Assembly (NCBI GenBank): GCA_037178675.1
Contig: JAYMGJ010000001.1
Location: 186,001-250,000, forward strand
Origin: Scleroderma bovista
Lineage: Eukaryota; Basidiomycota; Agaricomycetes; Boletales; Sclerodermataceae
Direction of reading: 5' to 3'
DNA length: 64,000 nt
Shown: in pieces, positions 23,086-35,369 of the stretch
Numbering within the stretch: position 1 is the stretch's first letter
Layout: each line of letters opens with the position of its first letter
Position numbers and translations under genes: made by a program
Notes under the pieces: generated by a model
What the model was told of the DNA's origin: nothing
The model's input: only the letters and a program-made list of their open reading frames with translations
Databases searched by the model: none

Positions 23086-26000
23086 ATGGCTGTCAGAGGG
23101 AATCATCAAACAGGCCGCCCCCACGTAGTTGCACCTGCCAGTAGTACCACCATGCCTGTCAACTCAGACAGCCCTCCAGCTCCAGTTCCTCCCCCTCCAG
23201 TAACAGCAGTGAAAGTCCACCGAAACCGACACCACCCAGCTTGGTACCATGATACAGAGGATAGTGAGTTTATTGACATAAACAACATCAGCAAGGAGAG
23301 TGGTGATAAAGACAAGGACACTCAAGATGCTGGCCCACAGCACAGCAACCCATGCCCCCAACCAGCACCTGCTAATCTCATGGGTCTGGGAACAGGTACT
23401 GTTCCACTGGCCTCAACGATGGCTGATGAAGGTCCCTGTGAGAGTGCTGGCAACACTACTGGGGCAAGTACGTTGGACACAGAAACAACTGCAGATATTC
23501 ATCACTTCTTCACCAAAACCAAAGGGAGCCCCATGGTCTGTAACAGTTGCCAGTACGTCCGACTCACCACACTATTTCAATAGCCTGACTTTGTTGTAGG
23601 GCGAAGTTCAGCTGCAACACATCCAACACCCCACTTCGTGGCCATACGATAAGGGATCACTTAGAAGAGTACCTCAATCTTGCCAAGAAGGAAAGTTGGT
23701 CCATGCAGCCTGACAAGGTCTGGAGTGCATTTAGCATGGGGTACACCTTCAGAATGCTTTGTGAAGCAGTCCAGCAAGGGAACAAACTTACCGTGCTCCC
23801 TCCTGCTCCCTGTCCTAATGATGGAGACACCCTTCCATGTAATTTTCTGCCATCAGGTCAAGAGTCTGAGAAACACAGACTCACTGTCCCCAAGTTCTCC
23901 ATTGCTGCAATGCACGAGCACCTGGTCAAGTTTATCATTGCAGATGATCAAGTAAGTAACCACCCCTTCTGTTACCTTTGTTCCCCATAGTTTCATTAGT
24001 CCATCAATGTCATTGAATGTCCTGAATTCCGCCAACTCATCCTCCTCCTATGTCAAGACCTTCATGACACTGATATCCCACACCACACCAAAGTTCATGA
24101 GTTGATCCTCGAAGCATGGAAAGCATACTTCAACATGGTCAAACGGGATCTTGCAGTAAGCACACTAGTTCACAACACACCATACTGACAAGAACTAATG
24201 CAATTGCAATAGAATGCAGCAGGGAGAGTGTCATTCACTACTGACATCTGGTCTGACGATAATTATTGTCCATATCTTGCTATTACAGCACACTGGATCA
24301 CTCATGAGGGTGGTTCACTCAAGATGAAGGCATCTCTCATCATGTTCCATTATTTCCCCATTTTGCACACTGGTGAAGCAGTTGCCAAGACTATCCTAGA
24401 GCTCCTTGATCGGGCAGGGGTGACATTGAAGGTATGTAGTATGTAGTATGGCTGTGGTGAGATTTTACCGTGCTTCTGTTCTAACTGGTCTCTCCTAGAT
24501 AGGTCATTTTACTATGGACAATGCTGCCAACAACATTGCTGCCATGCGCAAGCTTGTGAGACTTCTTGAGGAGCATGAAGTTTTGTTTGACCCCATTGAT
24601 CGCTGTGTTCCTTGCTTCCCACATATTCTAAATATCTGTGTTACTCACACTGTCAGGGCTTATACCAAGGCCGACTTCACTGCTGTTGCAGAGACTTGGG
24701 TAGGTGCTATGGATAACAATGTAGACAAGACTGCATCTCTTGAAGCCCTTGCAAAGGATCCTGTCACTCTTGGCCATGATATTGTTCATATATTCCATGC
24801 ATCTGGCCAGCATCGCAAAGGATTCTGCGACACTATCATCAATGGCAACGTCAATCAGTGGTATATGGGGAACCCCACTCAGGTACCAGTTGTTGAACTC
24901 CTCCATGATGTCAAGACCCGCTGGGATTTGATCTACTTCATGATTAACCGACTTCGTGCTGTCCGCCTTGTGGGTGTTTCATGTTTTATCCAAGTATATA
25001 CACTAACTTGCCTACCTAGGCTATTGATAGCTTCCTTTCCTTACCTCGTGGCCCAAACAATGAACTTGCCCGACATAAGCTAACACCAATGCAGTGGGAA
25101 GTACTCCAAGACCTGGAAGTTGTCCTTGAGGTGATGTTTCTTATACTTTTTTATAGATTTACTGACTGTTAACTCAGATGCTGTAGATCCCTCATGCTGC
25201 ACAACAGTCCATGTTGAGTGAGAGCACCCCTGTCCTAGGTGGGGAAATTCCTGCCTTCAAAACGTTCATGTTGCAGTGGGATGCACTGGCCACTAATGTG
25301 CCCCATTGTGCGCCTTATATCAAGGCTGGGCTCGACCGGGCCCAAGAATACTATTGATGCATGGACCAAACACAGGCTTATACAGTTGCCATGTGTAAGT
25401 CTTTAGTTAAATTGACTGTATTGCAGCATTGTTCCACTGATATTACATGATACATAGTTGTCGACCCTACCATTCAACTGAGCTGGATTGACTGACACTG
25501 GGGCGAGTCTGCGGCTGCACAAGCACAAGAATATACACTGGAATTGGTAGGTTCATTAACAGTCTATTATTTCAATATAAGCTAACCATAGGTCAAGATG
25601 ATGGAATATCGGAACAAGTCGTCTGCATGTCCCGAGTCCGCCACTAAATCTTCCACTACCGATGCTGACCAGGTTTGTCCCCACTCCACATTAGCCACTC
25701 GCTACTATGGCCTTCCCACCATCAAGATTCGGCCATCCCATCAAGCCCCACAGGATGTCAACCAGGAATTCAAAGCCTACATATTGGGTATGCCAAGTCC
25801 TGAAGGAACACATCCACTAGCATTTTTGGAGGTCAGTATCTGTTGTGTTACTTAATATTCTTGACTCACATTCTACGTAGCTAGCGAGAGTTTTGTTCCC
25901 AACTATCTATGCAATTGCACTCAACTACCTGCCAATTCAAGTGTCTGCAGTCCCATGCAAACATGTTTTTTCTTCAAACAGTGAAACCAATATGAAGAAA

Positions 26001-26249
26001 CGAAATCGCATCTCACCAGCATTAATGGAGGTGCTACAAATGCTAAAATTCTGGCTGAAGAAAGACCGGCTGGATTTCACAAAGGGCTGGATCACGCCAC
26101 AGCATGACATGCTGGTTGACGAGGATAAGGAAGACCTTTTGGCACAGTTTTACTTGACTACAAACACCCACAGTGCAGATCAGATCCTCAGATCCATTGC
26201 TAAAGCAGAGGGGGACGGAATGTCGAACATTATTAATATTTTTGAATGA
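23086..26249 (+). pseudogene. hAT-family transposase, ten exons, premature stops
   Basis: Clean GT-AG introns split the gene; examples are 23553-23599, 23952-23999, 24156-24212, 24432-24498, 24970-25019, 25131-25186 and 25832-25880. The N-terminus (MAVRGNHQTGRP, 23086) is Pro/Ser-rich, followed by a BED finger: DIHHFFTKTKG, VCNSC, then LRGHTIRDHLEEYL. The catalytic part has SFTTDIWSDDN and HFTMDNAANN (two Asp of the hAT triad). The C-terminal dimerisation region reads ARVLFPTIYAIALNYLPIQV and CKHVFSSNSETNMKKR...RISPALMEVLQMLKFWLK, ending at 26249. TGA codons at 25355-25357 and 25493-25495 break it. It was a cut-and-paste transposase that moved its own element. I did not find its inverted ends or its 8-bp duplication. 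Confidence 0.85.
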
Positions 26250-26649
26250 TTGGCAAATTATGTACTGTATTACTGTTTGCATCTCTAGGACCTAGGTGAC
26301 CTGTTCCCCAAAAGAGGTGTGTGTGTCCACGACTCCATCTAGTACAAGCTACAAGTTCAAGTTGTGATCAAACTTCTGAAGTGTGGCGGTGCCACAGCCT
26401 CATCTCACAATTACCAAAAGATTGATCTTATGGAACAATCAAACTGAATCATTACGCCAATAAGTTCAATACGAGTGACATATTCAAGCTTGATGGTCCG
26501 CTTCTGACATGTACACAGCATCGTGTGATGTGCATGCCAATCAAGGAGACATATTCAAGCCTTGATGTCTTCTGACATGTACAAAAGGTAGGATTTTATG
26601 CTTCTTTCTTGTGTCCACAGTCCACCTCTCAAACCTTGGCCCTTATCCC
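26250..26649. other. intergenic, one short direct repeat
   Basis: There is no coding frame. A repeat of about 38 bp (GACATATTCAAGC-TTGATG...TCTGACATGTACA) occurs at about 26478-26517 and again at 26550-26583. It could belong to the 3' end of the hAT element. Confidence 0.5.
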
Positions 26650-27050
26650 ATGTCACAGCCAACACAAGATATTCTTTACTTTTTCACCAGAGGACATGAG
26701 TATACTATGTGTTGCCTTTGTGCGTAAGTCCCTCTTACATGTCTGTGAGTTGTGGCTCACTCATGTATGGTTGGTCTAGGTCTCTTGCTGCACAGTCTCA
26801 GAGTGGGAGTGATGAACCACTCGTTATCAACAGTTATTTTAGCCTCAAGTGTTCAAACTCTATGCTTCGCGTTCACTTAGAATCGAAACACATGATGCAC
26901 TACATCGCTAAACTCAAAGAAGAAGGATGGCAAGTGAGGTCGCCATTGCTCAGGACCGCCTTCTCAGCAGGACATTCATACCGTACTCTCAAAGCTGCAC
27001 TTGCCCACTCAAACATAACAATCAACAATCTTCCTCCACCTCCCTTTTGA
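26650..27050 (+). pseudogene. BED zinc-finger N-terminus of a second hAT transposase
   Basis: ATG at 26650 opens MSQPTQDILYFFTRGHEY, then CCLC. An intron at 26724-26779 (GTAAGT...CTAG) is followed by SLAAQSQSGSDEPLV, then CSNSMLRVHLESKHMMHYI. The C-x2-C and the H-x(n)-H after 'LR' match the BED finger of fungal hAT transposases, and DILYFFTRG parallels DIHHFFTKT of the gene just upstream. The frame ends NNLPPPPF at 27050, with no catalytic domain in the next 700 bp. It is either a truncated transposase or a stand-alone BED protein; truncation is more likely. Confidence 0.6.
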
Positions 27051-27827
27051 AGTCTGGCCACTAGTGGAGCACATCAAAGTTCATGGTGTTCCAAGCTGAT
27101 GCCAAGGTAAGTTATTGTTAGTTCTTAACGTTTTTCTTTTCATTACTCTAGTTCTTGCTGTCACAGACTTAGATTCTCGGACTTGGAGGTGTGCTCCTTC
27201 GTATTGTACAGTTGTATTCATTACTTTGGAACCTGGAGAATTTTTGGTTGGCTTGTTGCATTGTGCATCTCTTGGTAGCTAGTACAGTAGGCATCGGTCT
27301 CATTATCACACTTCGTTTACCTGCAATGCTGTCTTGTTTGAGTCATTTTACAAGGTCATCAGCAAAGTTATAAACTCAGACTTGTCCGACAATGTTCATC
27401 ACACTCACTACAACACTACTTAGTACTCACCGCCCATGGCGTCCCCTGCATCTCCAGGAGAGCCATCAGTAGTGCAGAGAACTCTAAGGAACTGCAGTGC
27501 CTCTATCTTTGCATGTTGCTGTTCCTTCTCTTGTGCAAAAGCAAAACTGTGCGGCACATCCTTCCTGCATCTCTGCGTCGCAACCAGGTTAGTGCTGGTG
27601 TTTTTAACAGTCATTACTCATTAGTGCTGTCGTAGATCATAGGATGCTCTTCCCCCCATTCTCAATGCCCTTGACTCTTGAGGTCCAGGTCTAGGACATG
27701 GTGGTCATCTTGTTCTCAAAGTCGCATGATGAGTCACATCCCATCTGGGTGATAACACCATATGCACCATTTCCATGGACGATACAGAAGGTTTGGTATG
27801 TGGCAAAAAGGTCATTGACACTGGCAC
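27051..27827. other. no supported gene
   Basis: There are splice-like sites (GTAAGTTATT at about 27107) but no exon I can support. A minus-strand frame at 27691-27827 ([19 protein letters not shown]) has coding flavour but no recognisable relatives. Confidence 0.4.
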
Positions 27828-29872
27828 TGTCACGCACCAAACAGGTTTGGTACAGTGAACATGGAAGATAACACCTATATCGAATGATCCTTATGTGAAG
27901 GATAAGCACGACGGACCCTCATCGTAGCCATCTATCGCACAAGAAGACTATCCTGATGCGAGAGATGAATGCCAATGCAGACAGTCATCTATCGCACGAG
28001 AACCGCCAAGAAGCAGAAGAAACTGAAGGAATAATGTCAATTGTGGTATGAGAAAGGAATGCACACATCTGCAGTCCAACTCCCATACCAGAACGATCAA
28101 AGAAGCCGAAGAATTGATGGAGAAACGAAGGAGAAAGAGAAGAAATGATTTTTAGTGCCCAAATGTCATTTTTAGGTGCCCAGTGCCGGCATTCCGATAT
28201 TTTGAATAGCTCCGTCGTTTCTGAAGCTATCAGGCACGTGACTATACCTTCAGAGAGCCTAGAACGTGGTCTATCTGCCTGTCAAGTTCCGATGCAAATC
28301 CGTTCATTTCCCACGGAGATATTCCCCCCGCAATCCAGACGTTCGCTTCATCGCTCACTATGGAGTCCATATTTTCTCTGGATCATTTCTCCGCTATTGC
28401 TGCAGATCTCCACTATGTCCTGCTCTTAGGACAGCCTCTCCCAGAGTTCCCGTGCACTGCCTGGCACATATCTTCCCAGCCTGCTCCCTCAGTCCCTCTC
28501 GTTCTCGGTCAGCGCGTTACTTTGGTCATCTTAGGTCTATTGTCAAGCTTGAGAAGTCTTCTCTGGTTGTCTCTGTGTCCCCTGAGCCCTCAGCCTATGG
28601 TCCCTTCCTCCCAGATACTTGCCATGTCCATCTTCCTCTGTCGTTCGTCTCACTTCCCTGGATGCGTCGAATTCAATACTCTATCTGCTTCCCTACTTTC
28701 AGACGACGTCCCCCAGCACCATGACAGTTATTCCCCCCACTTTATAGTGCTATTAGGAAGAAGAACCCTCTCTCGTTCTTTCCCAGAAGAGAGCTCGTCA
28801 AGGGAGCCCATGGTTGCGCTTCAGCGGCGCTATAACACATGCACTATACCTTAGTGTATGCTGACCCCCCAAAAAGACCTCTGGACCCCTGGTACCCTTC
28901 TTGTGGCTGTTTTGTCTCGGATCAATCCCCCTATTAATCCCAGATCTTCCCCATTGTTGTCCCATCAAATTCCTGATGGTACACAGCCCCCCATCAAACT
29001 TCTTAGGCTGTGCATCAATGACTCCTTCTGCTGTGCAGTGACTCATCTCTTGCTTACTGATGCTCTCTTGTCATCAGTATTACTCTATCCCTTTCGCATT
29101 TTTGGTATATTACTCAGCTGATGACTCACTCCCTTACCAATCAATCTTGTCATGCAGCTTACTCATTCCTTTACTCAGCAGCTTATTCATGCTTCCTATG
29201 CTTACTCATTCCTGCTTATCCCTTGCTTACTGATCGCTTACAAACCCCTTACAAAGCTCTTACCAATCCCTCCCTTCTCTTTTTGTACTTTAATGCTGTG
29301 CCCCCCCATGTATTTAAACCCCTGGGCTCAGCCCAGTGATGGAAGACCCAATTGCACGAAATTATCCCTCTCTCAGACTCTCTCAATCAGTATCCCTTCA
29401 GTCTTTGAGTCCTTGTAGGCTTCAGTGAAGGTCTAAAGGCTCAATATTGTCAAGTTTATCCAAGTTATTCAAGATCTATTCTTTATACTAGGCTCAAGCG
29501 GAGTCTAGGCTTCATACCAGTCAATCTTCCTCGCCTCTGGACATCAGAGGCATCCCTGCCCCTTTGCTGCACCAATCTCTAGGTGTGGTATCGCTGTTTC
29601 AGTCTCAGTCTACCCAATCCCCGCTTTGACACTTCCTAGGCTTTAGGAAGAGTCCAGACCCCTATCCCCTTCGTCTTCTATTACTCCTGTACCCCAGGAG
29701 TATCCTGCATCATCATCTGCATCACCTTGTTGGTGTAGATCCCCTTCCCCCCTCCTCAGCACATCCTCTCTGGACACTGCGGAGGTAAACCACCACTCGC
29801 ACATTTTCGTAGTCCTTTGTTGGTGTTGTGTTTGGGTTATTACTCCGACCCAAATCCACACTTTGACTCACA
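27828..29872 (+). mobile_element. LTR family A, copy 3 (full length, 2045 bp)
   Basis: It starts TGTCACGCACC and ends TTTGACTCACA. Comparison with copy 2 (7371) fixes the left border and comparison with copy 1 (707) fixes the right one: homology begins and ends exactly at TG and CA. An ACCAAAC-AG-GTTTGGT palindrome sits at the left end. TATTTAAACCC near 29311 is the likely TATA box. The CTTAC-rich direct words at 29120-29275 may be promoter repeats. The flanks are GGCAC and GCGCC, so there is no target duplication. It is probably a solo LTR. Confidence 0.75.
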
Positions 29873-30614
29873 GCGCCCTCATTCTTGTCAGAAAAACAAC
29901 CCTCGGCCCTTGGGCCCAGAATATCTGCTTTACTTGCTTGTATTCCCTCCGCAGTCAGTTACCAACCCATGTCCCCCATGGGCCCCACCACCCCAGTGTG
30001 ACAATGACGACCAACACCAGGACCCAACACGACCACGATCCCTGTGTGTCCACAGCTTGAGCACTGCCGCTTTATCAGCAATGTGCTATGTTTTCGCAGT
30101 ATATGTAGTACTATTTATGCTTTCGCATACGAGGCTATAAGGCTATAAGCCCAATGATAATTTTCACTATGTCATAATTTTTTTTCTGTGGTTAGTCGAC
30201 TTGGAGTTGCAAGTTATGACTAGTTGAGTCGAGTTGGACCATAGGTAACCTACCTGACCTGACTTCTTGGCACTTGGCTAACTGGGTCCTTGACTGCAAC
30301 TCCAGTCAACTCCAAGCCGGAGTCGCGGCAACACTACCCATGGTAGTGATACCTAACATGCAGCACTTACTGCGGTCCCAGCCCAGTTCTGCCCTGTGTT
30401 ATACTGAAGCTGATTTTCAGCCTGGTGTGCCTTTGTTGGACAACCTAAGTAGGTGCATGGGGTCATAGTGACACCTACCATGGTAGCTGCTGTGTATCAT
30501 TTCCATATTAGGCATTCTTTTTTCCAAATGTTGGTTTCATTCCATTCAATATGCTAGTGGTCCCCACACCTAATCTATGCTAGTTACATCCATCCCACGG
30601 CATTTTCACCTGAC
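29873..30614. other. no gene seen
   Basis: CT- and GTCGAC/GAGTTG-rich unique DNA. Related words (CATGGTAGTGATACC, GTAGGTGCATGGGG) occur at about 30340, 30455 and 31665 in both orientations, which hints at a small decayed element. No frame is supported. Confidence 0.4.
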
Positions 30615-31254
30615 TGTTATGACCATGTCCAAGTCTGGATCCTATCTGGTTACTCCGGTTGCATCGCAGCCCTATAGCCCAACTCTGGTCACTCTCAGTT
30701 ACTCCGGTCACGGTCGCACAGATATACCTCCGCTAACTATGACCCTTGGTCTAGCCTGCATCCAGTCCTTGACTACACTTCCCCGTCAACCCTGCTTGGT
30801 TGTGAGTTCTCTGTGTCCTCGATATATCCTGCACCTTGTATCATTTTCACCGGACCTAGTTTATTTTACCCAGACCTGACTTTATTTTCATTGGACCTGA
30901 CCTAGCACTTTCTCCGGTTATCCCTTGTCTGCCTTTTAGGCTGTTTACTTGTCACCATAAATACTTGTCCCTAGTTCTTACTTAGTATAAGTACTCTGTA
31001 GATTATCCTGTACACCTCAGTCTGAAATCAACCATAGTCTCTACTCCAGTTCTTGTCTGTCTCTGTCTCTGTCTCTGTCTCCTCTTGACCAAAACCTATG
31101 CAAGGGATCAACACTCGTTATCCTTAGTCATTGAATCCGAACAGTCACCAACTCTGGCTGGACTAATCTCTTGTCCAGCCCTCTGCCCTCTTCCTTCATC
31201 TGCTTTCATCCGGACTTGACTGGACCTCCTACCAGAGTAGACCTGGACTTGACA
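30615..31254 (+). mobile_element. solo LTR, 640 bp, with CTGAC target duplication
   Basis: It begins TGTTATGACCATGTCC and ends GGACTTGACA. Perfect 5-bp duplications CTGAC flank it (30610-30614 and 31255-31259). CATAAATAC near 30955 could be the TATA box, and a (TCTGTC)n simple repeat lies at 31055-31081. Length, TG...CA ends and the 5-bp duplication fit an LTR left by recombination between the two LTRs of an element. Confidence 0.8.
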
Positions 31255-31765
31255 CTGACCCACAGTATGTACTGCGGTGCCATTTGTTTATAGATGTCCT
31301 CTGTGCTATACTGATTTAGTTAAGCTCACCTATACACCTACATGATAACACAATATGGACTCATCCATTGACATGTATGAGAGGTAGGCCTGGGCCCACT
31401 CAAATGATATAGTGATCACAAATTATGTGCCCACATTAATGTGTAAATACTTTCTGAGCTCATTCATATGATTCCATGACAATACCTAATTGGACCTATC
31501 TACCCTTCCTTTAATTGACACCCTAGCCCACCCCTAGTACATTGTGATAATATCTAAGTATGTAGCCCATCCATACCAATCGATAACAAATCATTCATGG
31601 GCTACCATCCACTGGCCTGTGACACTTGGCCAATTTTCACCTTTGGGTGGTTGTGTAAGATGGCCTAAGTAGGTGCATGGGGCCCCATGGTATCAGCTGC
31701 CTCTGCAACCACATCAACAAAGGTATCAAAGCTGTCTTTCACTGAAAATATGAATAGATTATACT
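31255..31765. other. no gene seen
   Basis: AT-moderate unique DNA with no coding frame. The GTAGGTGCATGGGGCCCC motif near 31670 resembles one at 30455. Confidence 0.4.
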
Positions 31766-31767
31766 TA

Positions 31768-32147
31768 GTGTTGCTGCAGCTCGGCTCAGCTTCACTGTTG
31801 GCTTGTGTGCAGCTTCAGTGTCTAGGGCACTCATTTCTTTGTGAATCTTAATAAATCCTATGACTGAAATGTAGCCATCAACCACCTCTATCAGATAAAA
31901 AAAGAATTATGTGAATCCATTCAGCCAATCTTGAGATATGAGCCTAACCTTAGCACCAGCTTCACATTAGCGTAATTGAAGCTGGCTATGGCTTAGGTGA
32001 AATAACTCAATGTTGGCTGGTCCAATCAACAAAATTATTTTTTGAGTGATAGCTGCTGCTATAACCTACATTTCCATTATACCATGCATAGCCATACATC
32101 ATGAAATGGATGAGATAAAAAATAGCAGCTTGAAGCTGCAGCAACAC
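31768..32147. mobile_element. 380-bp MITE, TA-flanked
   Basis: Inverted ends GTGTTGCTGCAGCT (left) and AGCTGCAGCAACAC (right) are flanked by TA on both sides (31766-31767 and 32148-32149). The interior is AT-rich without a frame. It looks Tc1/mariner-like by its TA target; the ends differ from those of the MITE at 16941. Confidence 0.6.
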
Positions 32148-32149
32148 TA

Positions 32150-32440
32150 ATTACACTGAGTGAGTTTTACTGATGTCAAAGTTGTTGATTTTCCTTGGGT
32201 GCGGCCTACAACTTCAATAGAGGTTTCAAGATGAAGATGTGCTGTAATGGATTGGGGTGGGGGCTCAGCAACCTTGTCCTCGTTGATATCAAAAATGGCT
32301 GTCTTGCATGTTGCTTTCTTCTTCTTGGAAGCTGCTGGCTTTGGCAAAGATGGGGATTCATTCTTGGAATGCTTGCACTTTTGGCTGCCTTTGCCTTTCT
32401 TTGGTAGGGCTTGACAGGGCTAGCAATTGGTGTAGACACC
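32150..32440 (-). pseudogene. basic protein fragment, unknown
   Basis: Two overlapping minus frames carry a Lys-rich segment (LPKPAASKKKKATCK, then AIFDINEDKVAEPPPQ) joined by a one-base shift to an upstream KPYQRKAKAAKSASIPR. Composition and acidic/basic blocks look coding, possibly a nuclear protein. There is no recognisable domain and both ends are missing. Confidence 0.3.
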
Positions 32441-32990
32441 AGTGAATCAATTTCAATTTCTGGGATATAACTGTCATTAATGAAGACAAATTTTTGAGGT
32501 TCTCAGCTGGCTGTGGGTGCAAGTGTGTACATCAGCAAACAAACCCTCCCCTGGACAGTCCTGGACAGCTATCCCAGAACCCCAGCTTTTCCAACAAGGT
32601 ACCTAACTGGGTAGCTTAGTACAGACTGTCCCAGGCTGTTCCAGCTGTCCCAGACTGTCCTAGAATGCTCACAGTACATCAGGAAAAACACATTGCTATG
32701 TAGCATAGCCACTGAGGTACCTAGTCACCTGGAGGCTTGGTTGTAATATATTGCATCAGGCACATGATCTGGAGTGCTATCCAGCTGTCACTGTGTGACA
32801 GATAGCACACAGTTGCCACTATTGTTGACAGCACCATTCAGATAGCTCACTATAGCCACTGTAGCTCATGTTCATACTATGCATCTGCCAGAGACAAGGT
32901 AGCCTATCTTGTTGTCTTAAGTCACCCCATAAACTCAACAAGAGTCAAGCAAGTTTATTAAGTAGGATAAGTGACTAGTAAGGTTTACAA
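32441..32990. other. no gene seen; CTGTCC-rich words
   Basis: Recurring words (GGACAGTCCTGGACAGC, CCAGCTGTCCCAGACTGTCC) at 32535-32675 suggest a decayed repeat or LTR. I could not define borders. Confidence 0.4.
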
Positions 32991-32999
32991 ACCAAGTAA

Positions 33000-33480
33000 T
33001 ACATGTGGCTACTGCATGTTAGTGGGGGGAAGTGATGGCTGTTCATGTTGGTGTTAAAGATGGTAGCCATTGACAGACGTGTCGAACAGTGCTGAAAGAC
33101 TGGAATTGGCCATGGAAACAGTGCATGCACGTACCTGGGTGCTGAAGACACGAGACAACGTGTACTTGACCCTGAGCGCCTCAACGGCCCCATGGATGAG
33201 TTGAACAGCGCCAGAAATTCAATGGATCGGTTCAGCAAGCACAGGAATGGTCATGAAAATGGCTGAAAACATGGCAATAAACATCAGAATTCATGAATGA
33301 AGCTAAAGAACAAAACTCACCTATAGAGATTGAGCTGCCTGAATGATGGAGGAGTCAGCATTGGAGACGCCAACATTTTCCTACTGCAGAGGTGGTTGTA
33401 GGCCTGGTCGATGCTAGTGGTCTCCGTCATTGCATTGGTGGCGGCAGTAGCGGTCTATTGATGGTGTGAGTGAGCAGATG
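33000..33480 (-). pseudogene. two-exon coding fragment, unknown protein
   Basis: On the minus strand an exon near 33440-33325 reads TNAMTETTSIDQAYNHLCSR and ends at GTGAGT. After a gap another reads ISGAVQLIHGAVEALRVKYT and ends VFSTQ at a GTACGT donor (about 33135), with an acceptor CCAG nearby. Spacing and sense suggest a small intron-rich gene. It has a TGA after EPIH. I do not recognise it. Confidence 0.3.
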
Positions 33481-33499
33481 CATGTGGGAGATGTGAGAT

Positions 33500-34027
33500 G
33501 TCAATGCCAATGATGGGATTGATTGATGAGACTTGGGCAAAGTTTTGGGGAATGAATGATTACATCAGCATGTTGAATTTTTTTCTCAACCCTCACGGGT
33601 GCACCACCCAACTTTGTCTCGACGGTGTAGAGACTGTCCTGTCTCTAGGTGTGTAGAGTTGCTGATAGTAGTACTGACACTGGACTCTCTACCTTAGCTT
33701 ATGTAGGCTTGTATTAGCTTACTAAGCAATCTCCCTCTTTCCTGTGTATATGTTTGATCTCAGTCCTGGAGTGACTGAACACCTCTACTCTCCCTATTTC
33801 CTCTAGTCTCCCCAGCCCTTGGGAGCCTTGCCAGACCTCCAGAAGCTCCTGGGTCGAATGCACCTCATCTGAGGGAGCAGCCACCCAAACACTTTGTTGT
33901 CTTTTCAACGGGGCACCTGGTGCTAGTCACACTACCAACCTCAAGCTTACTTAGCTGTAGCAACATGGTATGTGGTTTCTGCAACAACATAGAACCAACG
34001 CTGACACCAATACACATCTCACATCCC
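33500..34027. other. LTR-like but undefined
   Basis: The stretch at 33570-33960 has promoter-like and CT-rich parts and ends ...CTTTTCAACGGGGCACCTGG. It looks like LTR/leader DNA, but I could find no target duplication or second copy. Confidence 0.3.
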
Positions 34028-35369
34028 ATGCAAGGCAATGAATAGTGTTTTCAAGTCCCTGTGCAGCCACCTCACCGATGAAGACCACACGAGCAGGTAA
34101 GTAACGAACCTCCACAATGATTACTAAGACAACAACAACAACGAAGTAGCCACAAAGTCATTAATATGCACTGCTGCAATGCGTGTCGTGGTAAGTTTCG
34201 ACCTTAGCTGCAGAAGACCCTCTTTTGACACCCTGCATTGCAAGGCCTCTGCATTCAGCCTGTATCAGCTGTCACTCAAGCTAAGCAGATTGCTGCAGAT
34301 TATTGCAAGGTAATCTCCATCTATCAATGCTGTGCTACATCTCATCAACGACCCATCACCATCAATGCAATGATGGAGATTGCTACCATCACCAATGTGG
34401 TGATGACCATGCTCATCAAACCTCAATGTTGAGTGCATGCCACCATTGTGTGGCTAGTTGTACGACAGTGATGACAGCCCACTTTGACCTCCCACATCCA
34501 GCAGTGTCCACGCTGACAGCCATTTTGCAGTGCAAGCATGTTCTGTATGTTTTTTATTTTATTTTCATTGTTATCTGTTCTTATGGGTCCTCTACACACA
34601 CACCCTGCAGTGTGCACCTATGGGTGCGTACTTTCCTTTCTCACTATGTTCCACATCCATTACTTGAACCCTCTCCATCCCCTTATCCCTGAATTCACTC
34701 AGTCACACCGTAGTGCGCTCTCCGACACTTGTCCACACTCTCACCACCTTTTCCAATGCACCTCTCACCCCCATTCACACGGCTTCTTCAAATGCCTCCA
34801 CTGAAGTCACTCTCTATCCTGTGCTGCAGATTGTGTGAGTGTATATTGATCCATGTTGACACCTCATCATGTAGTTTGGCAGAAGACACCACTCATGTGA
34901 ACTCCCCTCGACTGGCATGCTCTCAGCAGTGTATTCAATGTTGTGGACAGGAACAGGGAGCATGCCACATTTGTGGCAAGGAAGGCTGATCTCCCATGTC
35001 ATATGTGGACACACGCAGCTAACAAGGATGAGCTGTATGGATCTTCCTCATTACCCTTCAGAGTCAAGAGAAACTTACACAAAAGTTATCAGGATGTTCG
35101 GTTGTCCCTATGAAGGGTGCGGTTATAAGACCCTCCAGTGTTTGAACTTGGCGACATACTTGCATACACAGTAAGTTAATTTGGATTCATCAAAGAATGG
35201 AGTGTCAGTTTATCCCATCCTCATTAGCACTGGTGAACGCCCCAACAAATGCTGCCATCCCGGTTGCACCTACCTGACTTCTGATCCCGGCTCCCTTATG
35301 CATCATCACAGAAGTATCCATGGGTACAAGCCCAAGGCCAAGAGATCAGTCCACTCTGAGGATACTTGA
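34028..35369 (+). CDS. C2H2 zinc-finger protein, gene model incomplete
   Basis: Two classical fingers are joined across an intron (35171-35227, GTAAGT...ATTAG). Finger 1 is CPYEGCGYKTLQCLNLATYLHTH. The canonical linker TGERP follows, then finger 2 CCHPGCTYLTSDPGSLMHHH and a basic tail KPKAKRSVHSEDT with a stop at 35369. Such pairs bind DNA and usually mark a transcription regulator in the nucleus. Upstream exons are less clear: an ATG at about 34031 (MNSVFKSLCSHLTDEDH) ends at a GTAAGT donor and would suit exon 1, and MDLPHYPSESRETYTKVIRM precedes finger 1. It may be a real gene or a relic; I see no stop inside the fingers. Confidence 0.5.

Noticed and set aside
27436..27624. 62-codon frame MASPASPGEP...
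   Set aside because: Cys-rich composition in both strands, no relatives recognised and no gene context.
28723..28730. TGACAG as the possible start of LTR A
   Set aside because: Homology between copies begins 895 bp earlier, at TGTCACGC, with different DNA before it in each copy, so the earlier border is simpler. It stays open until a full element is seen.
33570..33960. possible LTR ending ...TTTTCAACGGGGCACC
   Set aside because: No target duplication, no second copy and no clear TG/CA pair could be fixed.
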